Assembly (NCBI GenBank): GCA_035762665.1
Contig: DASTNZ010000082.1
Coordinates: 1 to 64,000, forward strand
Length of the DNA stretch: 64,000 nt
Reading direction: 5' to 3'
Source of the DNA: JASLBX01 sp035762665
Lineage (GTDB): Bacteria > Actinomycetota > Actinomycetes > Jiangellales > Jiangellaceae
Program-made: the position numbers and the translations under genes
Notes under the pieces: generated by a model
What the model saw: only the letters and a program-made list of their open reading frames with translations
Database searches by the model: none
Told to the model about the DNA's origin: nothing
In this document: piece by piece, positions 8,039 through 17,509 of the stretch
Layout of the letters: the number at the start of each line of letters is the position of its first letter
Position numbering within the stretch: position 1 is the stretch's first letter

Positions 8039-10174
8039 TCAAGACGCCGAAACCGCATCCGGTCCTGATTCGAGCAAAGCCCTGAACCCGTCCTCATCCA
8101 AGACCGGCACACCAATCTCGATCGCCTTGTCGAGCTTGGAACCCGCGCTCTCGCCGGCGACGAGGAAAGACGTGTTCTTCGAGACCGAGCCCGCTGCCTT
8201 GCCACCGCGGGCGAGGATCGCCTCCTTGGCTTCGTCTCGGGAGAAGTTCGGCAACGATCCGGTGACCACGACGGTCACACCCTCCAGGGTGCGAGGCATC
8301 GATTCATCACGCTCGTCGGCCATCCGGACCCCTGCCGCCCGCCACTTGCGGACGATCTCGCGATGCCAGTCGACGTCGAACCATTCGCGCAGCGAGGCCG
8401 CGATGGTCGGCCCGACACCTTCAACAGCAGCCAGCCGGGCCTCGCCGGCTTCGCCACTGGAGGCAGCCTCCTCGATGGCGTCGAGTGAGCCGAGGGCCAT
8501 CGCCAGAGCTCGCGCCGCGGTGGGACCTACGTGACGGACGGACAGCGCAACGAGCACCCGCCACAGCGGTTGCGACTTCACCGACTCGAGGTTCGCCAGC
8601 AACCGCTCGCCGTTGGCACTGAGCACACGTTCGCCGCGGCCGGCCTCCCGCTCAGCCTTGGTCGCCGCCCGGGTGAACATCGGGATGCCCAGTAGCTTGT
8701 CTTCGGTCAGGTCGAAGACGTCGCCCTCGTCGTGCACGACTCCGGCGTCAAGGAGCGCCGACGCGGCCTCCCACCCCATCACCTCGATGTCGAACGCCCC
8801 CCGGCCGGCCAGATGGAACAGCCGCTCTCGCAGCTGCGCTGGACAGCTGCGCGAGTTGGGGCACCGGATGTCGACGTCGCTTTCCTTGGCCGGCGCCAGC
8901 GGAGTGCCGCAGGACGGGCACTCGGTGGGCATGACGAACTCGCGCTCGGTTCCGTCGCGCAGGTCGACGACCGGCCCGACGATCTCCGGAATGACGTCGC
9001 CCGCCTTGCGCAGCACCACTGTGTCGCCGATCAGTACGCCCTTGCGCTTGACCTCGTGGGCGTTGTGGAGCGTGGCATTCTCGACCGTTGAACCGGACAC
9101 CTTGACCGGCTCCATCACCCCGTACGGGGTCACCCGGCCGGTGCGCCCGACGTTGACCCGGATATCGAGCAGTTTGGTGTTGACCTCCTCCGGCGGGTAC
9201 TTGAAGGCGATGGCCCACCGGGGCGCTCGCGACGTCGATCCCAGCTGGCGCTGCAGGTCGATCTGGTCGACCTTGACCACGACTCCGTCGATCTCGTGCT
9301 CGACGGAGTGTCGGTGCTCGCCGTAGTAGGCGGTGTACTGCTGCACTTCGGCGAGTGTCTTCACCACCCGCACCCGGTCGCTTACGGGGAGCCCCCAGCG
9401 GCGGAGCGCTTCGTACGCCTCCGACTGCCGAGTCAGCTCGAAGCCGTCCCGCTTGCCGATACCGTGGCACACCATGCTGAGCCGCCGGCTGGCCGTGATC
9501 CGAGGATCCTTCTGCCGCAGTGATCCTGCCGCGGTGTTGCGCGGGTTGGCGAACGGCGCTTTGCCCGCCTCGACCAGCGACGCGTTCAGCGCCTCGAAAT
9601 CTTCAACCGGGAAGTAGACCTCGCCGCGGACCTCGAGCAGTGGGGGAAAGTCGTCGCCGGTCAGCCGGTGCGGGATTCCCTCGATCGTCTTGAGATTCGG
9701 CGTGACGTCCTCACCCGTGCGCCCATCGCCACGGGTGGCGCCGCGAACCAGGCGGCCGCGTTCGTACACGAGATTGACCGCAAGCCCGTCGACCTTCAGC
9801 TCGCACAAGTACTCCGCGCCGGTGCCTACCTCGCGCTCGACCCGCTGCGCCCACGCCACCAGCTCGTCCTCGGTGAACGAGTTGTCGAGGCTCTCCATCC
9901 GGGTCGGGTGCTCGACTGCGGCAAAATCCGTGGAGTACGAGCTGGCGACCTTCTGTGTCGGGGAGTCAGGCGTACGCAGTGCTGGGTACTGCTCCTCCAG
10001 CGCCTCAAGCTGCCGCACCAGGGCGTCGAACTGCGCGTCCGCGATGACCGGCCGGTCCAGCACGAAGTAGCGATACCGGTGCTCCTCAACCTGCTCGGCC
10101 AGCTCGGCGTGCTTTTCCCGGGCCTCCGCCGGGACGTCTGCCGCGCCGGCCGGCTCAACGTCATGCGTCGTCAC
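8039..10174 (-). CDS. ligA: NAD+-dependent DNA ligase LigA
   Basis: The essential replicative ligase that seals nicks using NAD+. The 711-residue protein has all domains: Ia (about 25-80), the adenylation domain with nucleophile Lys127 in CELKVDG, the OB fold (GRTGRVTPYGVMEPV), a four-cysteine zinc finger (CPSCGTPL through CPNSRSC), the HhH domain and a C-terminal BRCT domain (VVVTGSLPNFSRDEAKE onward). It follows the MetE-like gene by 11 bases, as in the mycobacterial ligA neighbourhood. Confidence 0.97.
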   Translation of the reverse strand: MTTHDVEPAGAADVPAEAREKHAELAEQVEEHRYRYFVLDRPVIADAQFDALVRQLEALEEQYPALRTPDSPTQKVASSYSTDFAAVEHPTRMESLDNSFTEDELVAWAQRVEREVGTGAEYLCELKVDGLAVNLVYERGRLVRGATRGDGRTGEDVTPNLKTIEGIPHRLTGDDFPPLLEVRGEVYFPVEDFEALNASLVEAGKAPFANPRNTAAGSLRQKDPRITASRRLSMVCHGIGKRDGFELTRQSEAYEALRRWGLPVSDRVRVVKTLAEVQQYTAYYGEHRHSVEHEIDGVVVKVDQIDLQRQLGSTSRAPRWAIAFKYPPEEVNTKLLDIRVNVGRTGRVTPYGVMEPVKVSGSTVENATLHNAHEVKRKGVLIGDTVVLRKAGDVIPEIVGPVVDLRDGTEREFVMPTECPSCGTPLAPAKESDVDIRCPNSRSCPAQLRERLFHLAGRGAFDIEVMGWEAASALLDAGVVHDEGDVFDLTEDKLLGIPMFTRAATKAEREAGRGERVLSANGERLLANLESVKSQPLWRVLVALSVRHVGPTAARALAMALGSLDAIEEAASSGEAGEARLAAVEGVGPTIAASLREWFDVDWHREIVRKWRAAGVRMADERDESMPRTLEGVTVVVTGSLPNFSRDEAKEAILARGGKAAGSVSKNTSFLVAGESAGSKLDKAIEIGVPVLDEDGFRALLESGPDAVSAS

Positions 10175-10185
10175 ATCGTCAGACG

Positions 10186-11196
10186 CTACCGGGCCACGCC
10201 GACATGCTCAGCGAATGCTCGAGCCGCGTCGCGGGCCAACCGGTACGCCTCCCGGGCCCAGCCGACGTCAGCACCCGCGAGTCCACAGGTCGGCGTGACG
10301 ACGATTCCTGCCACCGACCGGGCCGGATCGGCATCGAGCCGGGCGAACAGCCGGTCCAGCCGCACGACAAGGTCCCGGTCGGTCGGGACCCGGACGGGGC
10401 GGCGGACCGGGACGACACCGGGCCATAACGCCAGCCCAGCGTCGACCGCTTCAGCCAGCTCGTCGTGAACGCTGCCGGTCAGTAGGCCGACGTCCAGCGC
10501 CACCACCCGAGCGCCGGCCCGATGCACGAGGCGCAGCGGGACCTCGGCGGCGCAGCAGTGCACCACCGGCCACTCCCCCGCGGCCCGCACTACCTCGCCC
10601 AGCAGCTGCTCGGCCTCACTCGGTTCGACCGCCCGCAGCCGGCCGAACCCGCTGAACGTCGGGATGGCACCCGCCAGCACGGCCGGCAGCGACGGTTCAT
10701 CGACCTGGACGACCACCTGGGCACCTGGTACCCGCTTCCCCACGTCGGCCACGTGGTCGCGAAGTCCTTCGGCGAGTGACTGAGCCAGATCGCGCCGCGC
10801 GCCATAATCTGCGATGGCCCGATCACCGCGCTGACGTTCGATCGATGCGGCAACCGTCAGAGGCCCGGCGACCTGGAGCTTTAACGGGCCTGAATACTCC
10901 ACTGCAGCGATCTCAAAGGCGTCCAGATCGGCACGCAGCAGAGACCGGGCGCGCCGCTCGTCCCCTCCCGGCCGGTCGGTCAGTCGCCATCCCGCGGGTT
11001 GCAGGTCCACATGGAGGTCCACCAGGAACGCTGCGGCGCGACCGATCATATCCGCGCCCGCCCCGCGGCCTGGCAATTCGGGCAGGTGAGGAAAGTCGGG
11101 CAGCTCGCCGGTGGTAATTCGGGCGGCTTCATCCGGATCGTCATAGGGCAGCGATCCGATGCCGCTCGCAACGCCGATGCCCCAGGGGTAGGTCAC
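10186..11196 (-). CDS. MetE C-terminal-like (cobalamin-independent methionine synthase-like) protein
   Basis: A 336-residue protein matching only the zinc-binding catalytic half of cobalamin-independent methionine synthase. Visible features are the GIGSLPYDDPDEA opening, VQVDEPSLPAV, the likely zinc ligand motif HCCAAE and the C-terminal VTPTCGLAG cysteine. These match the His-Cys-Glu-Cys zinc site of MetE. Short proteins of this kind sit beside ligA in many actinobacteria, and their substrate is not established. I start at GTG 11196, nine bases after AAGG; the frame stays open to 11247. Confidence 0.85.
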   Translation of the reverse strand: MTYPWGIGVASGIGSLPYDDPDEAARITTGELPDFPHLPELPGRGAGADMIGRAAAFLVDLHVDLQPAGWRLTDRPGGDERRARSLLRADLDAFEIAAVEYSGPLKLQVAGPLTVAASIERQRGDRAIADYGARRDLAQSLAEGLRDHVADVGKRVPGAQVVVQVDEPSLPAVLAGAIPTFSGFGRLRAVEPSEAEQLLGEVVRAAGEWPVVHCCAAEVPLRLVHRAGARVVALDVGLLTGSVHDELAEAVDAGLALWPGVVPVRRPVRVPTDRDLVVRLDRLFARLDADPARSVAGIVVTPTCGLAGADVGWAREAYRLARDAARAFAEHVGVAR

Positions 11197-11249
11197 GGAG
11201 TCTGACCTTACGCGAGAAACCACTCCTCGCCGCCGACAGCTGGACATTA

Positions 11250-11261
11250 ACGAACGGTCGT
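11250..11261. promoter_or_regulatory. Candidate TetR operator, site 1
   Basis: ACGAACGGTCGT is a near-palindrome 14 bases before the GTG of the tetR gene, next to a possible -10 hexamer TACTAT (11261-11266). Its exact reverse complement, ACGACCGTTCGT, recurs at 11926-11937 inside the start of the downstream hydrolase gene. A duplicated 12-mer around a regulator and its target suggests an autoregulatory TetR site. Confidence 0.5.
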
Positions 11262-11275
11262 ACTATTCTCCTCCC

Positions 11276-11878
11276 GTGAGCAAGGGCGAGACGACTCGGC
11301 AGACTATCTTGCACCGCGGCGTGGAGACCGCTGCGCGGGTCGGCCTGTCCGGCCTCACCATCGGCGAACTGGCCTCCGCTGCCGGCATGTCGAAGAGCGG
11401 GCTGTTCGCACACGCCAAGTCCAAGGAGTCGCTGCAGTTGCAGGTCCTGGCCCAGGCGCGCGAAGAGTTCATCGACGCCGTGATCCGGCCCGCCCTCACT
11501 GCGCCTCGCGGCGAGCCACGGGTTCGGGCACTGTTCGAGCACTGGCTCACCTGCGGGCGCAACCGAATGCCGGGCGGCTGCCTGTTCGTCAAGGCCGCCG
11601 CAGAGTACGACGACCGACCCGGCGCCGTCCGCGACCAGCTCATCCGCGACCACACCGACCTGCAAGAGACCATCGCGCAGATCTTTCGCACCGGTATAAA
11701 CGAAGGGCACTTCCGCACTGACGCCGATCCCGCCCTGTTCGCGTCCGCGCTGCACGGCGTCATGCTCAGCTTCTACCACTCGCACCGGCTGCTCGGTGAC
11801 ACAGCAGCCGAGGCACATGCCAGACAGTCCTTCGAGACTCTGCTCGACGCTGCGCGACCGAAGCCCGACACCATCTGA
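11276..11878 (+). CDS. TetR family transcriptional regulator
   Basis: A 200-residue TetR repressor. The N-terminal helix-turn-helix is TTRQTILHRGVETAARVGLSG through MSKSGLFAHAKSKESL (about residues 6-52). The ligand domain contains MPGGCLFVKAAAEYDDRPG, seen in the AcrR/YxaF-like subgroup. It starts at GTG 11276. The hydrolase gene begins 11 bases after its stop, so they likely form one operon; the ligand may be a hydrolase substrate or a lipid. Confidence 0.92.
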   Translation: MSKGETTRQTILHRGVETAARVGLSGLTIGELASAAGMSKSGLFAHAKSKESLQLQVLAQAREEFIDAVIRPALTAPRGEPRVRALFEHWLTCGRNRMPGGCLFVKAAAEYDDRPGAVRDQLIRDHTDLQETIAQIFRTGINEGHFRTDADPALFASALHGVMLSFYHSHRLLGDTAAEAHARQSFETLLDAARPKPDTI

Positions 11879-11889
11879 GGAGACCAACC

Positions 11890-12804
11890 ATGACCAGCAC
11901 GGCAGCAGTACCGACGCAAAATAGCACGACCGTTCGTACGTTTCGCCGAACAGCTCTGTTCACCACGTTGCGTACGACATTCACCGTCCTTGACCGGGTG
12001 GCACCCGTCGTCGGTGGGCGGCTTGCGGCCCGGGTCTGGTGCACGCTCCCGAACGGCAACAGGTCACGACGTGACGATCGCCCCATCCCCGGCCTGACCG
12101 CACCGCAAGACTCCACCTCGACCGTGACCCTCTCGGGTGACCGGCGCGTGGTCGTCGAAGCTTGGGGTGAGGGGATGCCGGTGTACCTGGTGCACGGCTG
12201 GGGTGGTTGGCGAGGCCAGCTCGGCGCCTTCGTTGAGCCACTCGCGGCGCGCGGATACCAGGTGGTTGCCTTCGATGCGCCGAGCCACGGTGAATCTGGA
12301 CCCGGCCGGCACGGTCCGCGCCGGACGACCGGGCTGGAGATGATGGAGGCGCTGCAAGCAGTGGTCGGGGCCTACGGTTCGCCGGCCGCCATCGTCGCCC
12401 ACTCGCTAGGCGCGGCCACCACGGCCTGGAGCATCAACGACGGGTTGGCCCCGCCTGCGCGCCTAGGCCTGATTGCGCCGACCGTGGGCCCGGTGCCGCA
12501 CATCCGGGCGATGGCGAGGCTGTTCGGGTTCTCCGATCGCACGCACCGCGCCATGCTGCGCCATCTCGAAGGAATGCTGGACCGTCCAGTCAGCGAGTTC
12601 GACTTGCTCAAGGTCGGCCCTAGCATGCCTCCGACCATGATCGTCCACGATCAGCGGGACAAGGAGGTGGCGTTCGCCGAGGCCGAGCAGATCGCCGGCG
12701 CCTGGCCGCACGCTCGGCTGCTGAGCACGGATGGCCTGGGGCATCGGCGAATCCTGCGTGATCCCGGCGTCGTGTCACGTGTAATTGACTTCGTCACGTC
12801 ATAG
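11890..12804 (+). CDS. Alpha/beta hydrolase
   Basis: A 304-residue alpha/beta-fold hydrolase. After a variable N-terminal region of about 90 residues comes the oxyanion strand YLVHGWGGWRGQ, the motif FDAPSHGESG, and the nucleophile elbow AHSLGAA with Ser172. Acid and base candidates are VHDQRDKEV and GLGHRRI. It starts at ATG 11890 after AGGAGA. Being the only gene downstream of tetR it is the likely regulated target. Its substrate cannot be told from the sequence. Confidence 0.88.
   Translation: MTSTAAVPTQNSTTVRTFRRTALFTTLRTTFTVLDRVAPVVGGRLAARVWCTLPNGNRSRRDDRPIPGLTAPQDSTSTVTLSGDRRVVVEAWGEGMPVYLVHGWGGWRGQLGAFVEPLAARGYQVVAFDAPSHGESGPGRHGPRRTTGLEMMEALQAVVGAYGSPAAIVAHSLGAATTAWSINDGLAPPARLGLIAPTVGPVPHIRAMARLFGFSDRTHRAMLRHLEGMLDRPVSEFDLLKVGPSMPPTMIVHDQRDKEVAFAEAEQIAGAWPHARLLSTDGLGHRRILRDPGVVSRVIDFVTS
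11926..11937. promoter_or_regulatory. Candidate TetR operator, site 2 (intragenic)
   Basis: ACGACCGTTCGT, the exact reverse complement of the 12-mer before tetR, lies at codons 13-16 of the hydrolase gene. Flanking bases also match partly (GTAC on the right arm). If it is a second operator it would act as a roadblock or loop partner; it could also be a coincidence. Confidence 0.35.
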
Positions 12805-12854
12805 ACCGCCTTCCCGAAGCGCGATCACGCTGCCAAGGCGAATACCATGCGACC

Positions 12855-14216
12855 GTGACATCAGCGGACCGGTGGACAGCGCGCCGAATTCGCCTCATCC
12901 AAGCGCTGAACGTCCGCGGCATTCGCCTGCTGCACCTGGCCGACGTCGCGGTCATCTACTTGACGCTGCTCGCCGTTACGGGCGTGATGAGCCTCGTTCG
13001 AACGGACTTCAACGCGTGGGCGCACCTGCCGCGCTACTGGTGGTCGTACGCGATCATCACGGCACTTCACCTGGTCGTCTTCTACGTTGGCGGCCTGTAC
13101 GACCGTGATCCGCGCCTTGGCAGCCGCTCCGGGTTGCCCAAGATCGTGATGCTGGTCTGGCTGAGCTCGCTGATCGCCGGTCTGGTGAGCTGGTTGCTCG
13201 GCGAGTTCCTGATCCCGCGGAGCATCCTGCTCGCATACGCGCTGGTCGCGCCGCTTGGCCTGGCAGCAAACCGCCGTCTCTCCCGGTGGCTCCGGATGGG
13301 ATACGAGGGCCCGCCGCGGGTCGTCCTGGTCGGTGACGACCGGGCAGTCGACCTGGCGACTCGCCACCTCTACGATGCCGAGGCACCGGTGATCGTCGCG
13401 GGATCCTGCCCGTCGGTAGACGGGCTGGAAAAGCAGATCGAGACGCTCGACGCCACGGACGTGCTGCTGCTGGACGGCCGATATCTCGAGAGCTTGTACG
13501 CTGGACCGCTTGCCCGGCTCGAGCAGGCTGGGGTGGGTGCCCTGCAGGTGGTCAGCGCGCACGACTCGTTGCTCGGGCTGCGCAGCATCGGGGAGATCGG
13601 TGGCATCCCGTACGTCGCCCTGTCGAGCCACGTGCTGCGGCCGTCGCAAGCCCGGATCAAGCGCTGGATGGACCTGACGATCCTGGCACTGATGCTACCG
13701 GTCACCGGGCCCCTGCTGGCCTTCACTACGGCGTACGTGGCCGCAATCGTTGGGCGGCCATTGCTGTTCGTGCAACTTCGTGCCGGTCGGGACGGCAAGC
13801 CGTTCCGGATGCTGAAGTTCCGCACGATGCGGTTGGGCGCCGAAGCCGAGGGGGACCCGGTCCAGGCCACTGTCAACGATCCGCGCATCGTCCGCGGCAT
13901 GGGCTGGATCCGCCTGACTCGCCTGGACGAGCTGCCGCAGTTGTGGAACGTCGTCCGAGGCGAGATGTCCATCGTGGGGCCGCGCCCAGAGCGCCCGGAG
14001 GAGCTGCACGCGTACGAGCAGCAGATTCCCGGGTACGGGCGCCGCCACCAGGTGCCGCCGGGCATCACCGGGCTGGCGCAGGTGTACGGCCACTACCACA
14101 CCGATCCGGAGTACAAGCTCGGCCACGACCTGCACTACCTGGCCAACTGGTCACCCGTGCTTGACCTGCAGATCCTCGCCCGGACAGCCTGGGTCGTCAT
14201 CAGTCGCCGCAACTAG
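12855..14216 (+). CDS. Polyprenyl-phosphate sugar-1-phosphate transferase (WcaJ/WbaP type)
   Basis: A 453-residue initiating glycosyl-phosphate transferase for exopolysaccharide. The N-terminal half has four to five membrane helices (about residues 25-135), then a nucleotide-binding-like region (RVVLVGDDRAVDLAT). The catalytic bacterial sugar transferase domain includes LKFRTMR, the basic turn RLTRLDELPQLWNV and GEMSIVGPRPERPEE, and ends near NWSPVLDLQILARTAWVV. Start is GTG 12855. No glycosyltransferase, flippase or polymerase gene is nearby, so it is orphaned from a polysaccharide cluster. Confidence 0.92.
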   Translation: MTSADRWTARRIRLIQALNVRGIRLLHLADVAVIYLTLLAVTGVMSLVRTDFNAWAHLPRYWWSYAIITALHLVVFYVGGLYDRDPRLGSRSGLPKIVMLVWLSSLIAGLVSWLLGEFLIPRSILLAYALVAPLGLAANRRLSRWLRMGYEGPPRVVLVGDDRAVDLATRHLYDAEAPVIVAGSCPSVDGLEKQIETLDATDVLLLDGRYLESLYAGPLARLEQAGVGALQVVSAHDSLLGLRSIGEIGGIPYVALSSHVLRPSQARIKRWMDLTILALMLPVTGPLLAFTTAYVAAIVGRPLLFVQLRAGRDGKPFRMLKFRTMRLGAEAEGDPVQATVNDPRIVRGMGWIRLTRLDELPQLWNVVRGEMSIVGPRPERPEELHAYEQQIPGYGRRHQVPPGITGLAQVYGHYHTDPEYKLGHDLHYLANWSPVLDLQILARTAWVVISRRN

Positions 14217-14249
14217 CCCGTCCCCCGCTCCCAACTTCAGGGGTGGGCT
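14215..14249. terminator. Hairpin between convergent genes
   Basis: AGCCCGTCCCC and GGGGTGGGCT pair as a GC-rich stem with one bulge around a 14-base loop. The element begins in the stop codon of the sugar transferase and ends in the stop codon of mnmA, so it can act as a compact bidirectional terminator. There is no U-tract, which is usual in high-GC genomes. Confidence 0.6.
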
Positions 14250-15319
14250 CAGGAGGTGTGGTCGATGGTGGCCGAGCCGATGACACGGGTGCCGTCGTAC
14301 AGGACGATCGATTGGCCGGGCGCCACGCCGCGCTGTGAATCTGCGAACCGCACCGTCACAGCCGAACCGTCCCAGCAGGCGGCCGCCGGCACCGGCGAGC
14401 CGTGTGCTCGGTACTGCGCCTCGCATTCGATCACGCCCGCAGGGGCTGGCCCGCACCACCGGGCATGCGTACCGACGATCTCGCTGACGTCCAGCGATTC
14501 GGCGGGGCCGACGGTCACCCGGTTGTCGACCGGGGAGATGTCGAGAACGTAGCGCGGCTTGCCATCCGGCGCCGGCCGGCCGATCCGCAACCCGCGGCGC
14601 TGGCCCACTGTGTACGCATACGCTCCGTCGTGCGCGCCCACCACGGCGCCGCCCTCATCGACGATGTCGCCAGGCGCCGCGCCTAGGCGGTCACGAAGGA
14701 AACCTTCTGTATCGCCGTCAGCGATAAAGCAGATGTCATGGCTGTCCGGCTTGTCCGCGACGGCCAGCCCGCGCATCGCCGCCTCCGCCCGCACGTCGGT
14801 CTTCAACGACCCGCCCAGCGGGAACATCGCGCCGGCCAGCTGCTCTGCCGTCAGCACGCCGAGCACGTAGGACTGGTCCTTGGCCGGATCGACCGCCCGG
14901 TGCAGCTCCCGCCCGCCCGGCCGGTCGGCGATCCGGGCGTAATGGCCGGTGCACACGGCGTCGAACCCGAGCGCCCTTGCCCGATCAAGGACGGCAGCAA
15001 ACTTGATCTTCTCGTTGCACCGCAAGCACGGATTGGGCGTACGGCCAGCCGCATATTCGGCCACAAAGTCGTCCACAACCTCGGCCCGGAATCGCTCGGC
15101 GAGGTCCCACACGTAGAACGGGATTCCCAGGACGTCCGCCGCGCGCCGGGCATCTCGCGAGTCCTCGAGTGTGCAGCAGCCCCGGGCCCCGCTGCGGAAC
15201 GACTGGGGATTCGACGACAGCGCCAGGTGGACGCCGGTGACGTCATGACCGGCGTCCGTACACCGCGCCGCGGCGACGGCAGAATCGACCCCGCCGGACA
15301 TAGCCGCAAGAACTCGCAC
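14249..15319 (-). CDS. mnmA: tRNA-specific 2-thiouridylase MnmA
   Basis: MnmA thiolates U34 in tRNA for Lys, Glu and Gln using sulfur passed from a cysteine desulfurase. The 356-residue protein has the PP-loop SGGVDS at residues 8-13, the catalytic cysteine region TPNPCLRCNEKIKF, CTGHYARI, the second cysteine in SHDICFIADGD, and TVGQRRGLRIGRP. It starts at GTG 15319, one base after the cysteine desulfurase stop, so sulfur donor and user are co-expressed. Confidence 0.96.
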   Translation of the reverse strand: MRVLAAMSGGVDSAVAAARCTDAGHDVTGVHLALSSNPQSFRSGARGCCTLEDSRDARRAADVLGIPFYVWDLAERFRAEVVDDFVAEYAAGRTPNPCLRCNEKIKFAAVLDRARALGFDAVCTGHYARIADRPGGRELHRAVDPAKDQSYVLGVLTAEQLAGAMFPLGGSLKTDVRAEAAMRGLAVADKPDSHDICFIADGDTEGFLRDRLGAAPGDIVDEGGAVVGAHDGAYAYTVGQRRGLRIGRPAPDGKPRYVLDISPVDNRVTVGPAESLDVSEIVGTHARWCGPAPAGVIECEAQYRAHGSPVPAAACWDGSAVTVRFADSQRGVAPGQSIVLYDGTRVIGSATIDHTS

Positions 15320-15320
15320 C

Positions 15321-16517
15321 TTAAGAACCCCTCACGTTCATGTATCCAGCCGCTCGGGCGCGCTGTGCGACCGGACCGATGGCCGCTACCAGCGCGTCAA
15401 CGTCGGCTCGGGTCGAGGTTCGCCCCAGCGAGAACCGCAGCGACCCTCGGGCCAAGAGCGGATCTGCTCCCATGGCCAGCAGCACGTGGGACGGCTCTGG
15501 AACTCCGGCGGCGCAGGCGGCGCCGGTCGAGCAGTCGATGCCCTGGGCGTCGAGCAACATCATCATCGCGTCGCCTTCACAGCCGGGGAATGACAAGTGG
15601 GCTATGCCGGGCAGCCGACGCCGCGGGTCGGCCGGACCGTTGACCACGGCGTCCGGGACGGCGTCGAGTACGCCCCGCACGAGCGCCTCGCGCAGCTCTC
15701 CGATCCGTCGCGTGTGGTCTGCCCGATTCAAGACGGCCGCCGACACCGCCGCCGAGAAACCGGCGATCGACGCGGCATCGAGCGTTCCGGACCGGATCTC
15801 TCGCTCATGGCCGCCTCCGTGCAGAACCGGCACCAGGTCGGCGTCCCGCTGGACAAGCAGCGCGCCCGAACCCACCGGTCCGCCGAGCTTGTGACCGGAA
15901 ACGGTCATCGCGGCAAGGCGGCTGGCCGCAAAATCGACGGCGACCGAGCCGACTGCCTGGACGGCGTCCGAATGCACGGGGATACCGTGCCGGCTCGCGG
16001 CAGCGAGCACCTCGGCGATCGGCTGGAGCGTGCCGACTTCGTTGTTCGCCCACATCACGCTTACCAGCGCGACCGAGTCGGGATCCCGCGCCACCGCGGC
16101 ACGTAACTCGTCCACGACGAGCCGGCCATCGCCGTCGACCGGCAACCACTCGACCTGCGCGCCCTCGGCCTTACCGAGCCACTCGGCCGGATCCGCGACA
16201 GCGTGGTGCTCGACGCTGGAAACCAGGACGCGGATCCGGCGCGGGTCGGCCGCCCGCCGCGCCCAGTAGAGCCCCTTGACGGCCAGGTTGTCCGCCTCCG
16301 TCCCACCCGAGGTGAACACGACCTCGCTGGGCTGAGCGCCGAGTGCCGCGGCCACGCTCTCGCGGGCCTCCTCGACGCCCTTTCGCGCCGCCCGGCCCGA
16401 GCCGTGCAGCGACGACGGGTTGCCAGGCGCGCGCATGCGCGCCGCGACGACATCGATCACCTCGGAAAGGACGGGCGTCGTTGCGGCGTGATCAAGGTAC
16501 ACACGGCCTGCAGACAT
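15321..16517 (-). CDS. Cysteine desulfurase (IscS/NifS type)
   Basis: A PLP enzyme that takes sulfur from cysteine for thiolation and Fe-S assembly. The 398-residue protein opens with VYLDHAATTP, has the PLP lysine in TVSGHKLGGP and the persulfide cysteine in STGAACAAGVPEPSH. The short active-site loop fits the IscS/NifS group. The ATG at 16517 follows GGAAGG; the open frame extends 31 codons upstream without family similarity. It directly precedes mnmA, so tRNA thiolation is its likely main role. Confidence 0.94.
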   Translation of the reverse strand: MSAGRVYLDHAATTPVLSEVIDVVAARMRAPGNPSSLHGSGRAARKGVEEARESVAAALGAQPSEVVFTSGGTEADNLAVKGLYWARRAADPRRIRVLVSSVEHHAVADPAEWLGKAEGAQVEWLPVDGDGRLVVDELRAAVARDPDSVALVSVMWANNEVGTLQPIAEVLAAASRHGIPVHSDAVQAVGSVAVDFAASRLAAMTVSGHKLGGPVGSGALLVQRDADLVPVLHGGGHEREIRSGTLDAASIAGFSAAVSAAVLNRADHTRRIGELREALVRGVLDAVPDAVVNGPADPRRRLPGIAHLSFPGCEGDAMMMLLDAQGIDCSTGAACAAGVPEPSHVLLAMGADPLLARGSLRFSLGRTSTRADVDALVAAIGPVAQRARAAGYMNVRGS

Positions 16518-16551
16518 ACCGCCTTCCAGAGTAACCGGCCGGACCGGTTCC

Positions 16552-17499
16552 TCAGCCCTTACGCTTGAGGACCTCCTCGGTCGCCTGCGGCAGCACTGTG
16601 TGCAGGTCACCGACGACGCCGAAGTCGGCCATGGCGAAGATGGGTGCTTCGGGATCCTTGTTCACCACGACGATGGTCTTCGACGTTTGCATTCCCGCGC
16701 GGTGCTGAATGGCGCCGGAGATCCCTGCCGCGAGGTACAGCTGCGGCGAGACGGTCTGGCCGGTCTGGCCGACCTGGTACGCATGCGGGTACCACCCGGA
16801 GTCGACAGCGGCGCGAGACGCACCCACGGCGCCGCCGAGCGCATCCGCGAGCGCCTCGACCGGGCCGAAGTCACCGGCGGTACCACGCCCGCCGGACACT
16901 ACGACGGCGGCTTCGGCGAGTTCCGGACGCCCGGTGGCAGCGCGCGGCTGCCGGTCCACGATCTTCGCGGTCCTGGCGACCCCGGAGATGCTCACCGCCA
17001 CCTTCTCCTCGACCGGGGTGGCGGGCGCGGCCTCCGGAGTCGCGGCGTTCGGCTTGACGGTGATTATCGGGATGCCGTGCGTCACCCGCGCAGTCACTGT
17101 GTATCCGCCGGCGAACACCGACTGCGTGGTGGTCAGATCGTCCGCGACGTCAACCGCATCGGTGATGATTCCCGACTCGAGCTTGACCGCCAGCCGAGCC
17201 GCGATCTCCTTGTTCTCCGGGCTGGAGCTCACCAGCACGGCGGCAGGCGAGGCGGCCTGCGCGATCTGGGCCACCGCCTCTGCCTTCGGCGCCACCAGGT
17301 AGTCGGCGAACTCCGGCGCATCGGCGACGTACACCCTGGTCGCGCCGTACTCGGCAAGCGTCTCCTTGGCCGCGTCGTAGCCGGCACCCAGGAAGACCGC
17401 AGCGGGTTCACCGGCCCGGCGGGCAATCGTCAACAGCTCGGTCGTGGTCTTTCGGACCCCGCCGTCGACGTGGTCGACCAGAACCAGAATTTCTGCCAT
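16552..17499 (-). CDS. etfA: Electron transfer flavoprotein alpha subunit
   Basis: The FAD-binding subunit of ETF, which collects electrons from acyl-CoA dehydrogenases. The 315-residue protein shows the C-terminal FAD signature: VVSGGRGTAG, GASRAAVDSGW, QVGQTGQTVSPQLYLAAGIS, GAIQHRAGM and NKDPEAPIFAMADFGVVGDL. The ATG at 17499 follows GAGGAGA. It lies ten bases downstream of etfB in the same unit. Confidence 0.96.
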   Translation of the reverse strand: MAEILVLVDHVDGGVRKTTTELLTIARRAGEPAAVFLGAGYDAAKETLAEYGATRVYVADAPEFADYLVAPKAEAVAQIAQAASPAAVLVSSSPENKEIAARLAVKLESGIITDAVDVADDLTTTQSVFAGGYTVTARVTHGIPIITVKPNAATPEAAPATPVEEKVAVSISGVARTAKIVDRQPRAATGRPELAEAAVVVSGGRGTAGDFGPVEALADALGGAVGASRAAVDSGWYPHAYQVGQTGQTVSPQLYLAAGISGAIQHRAGMQTSKTIVVVNKDPEAPIFAMADFGVVGDLHTVLPQATEEVLKRKG

Positions 17500-17509
17500 C
17501 GCTGTCTCC

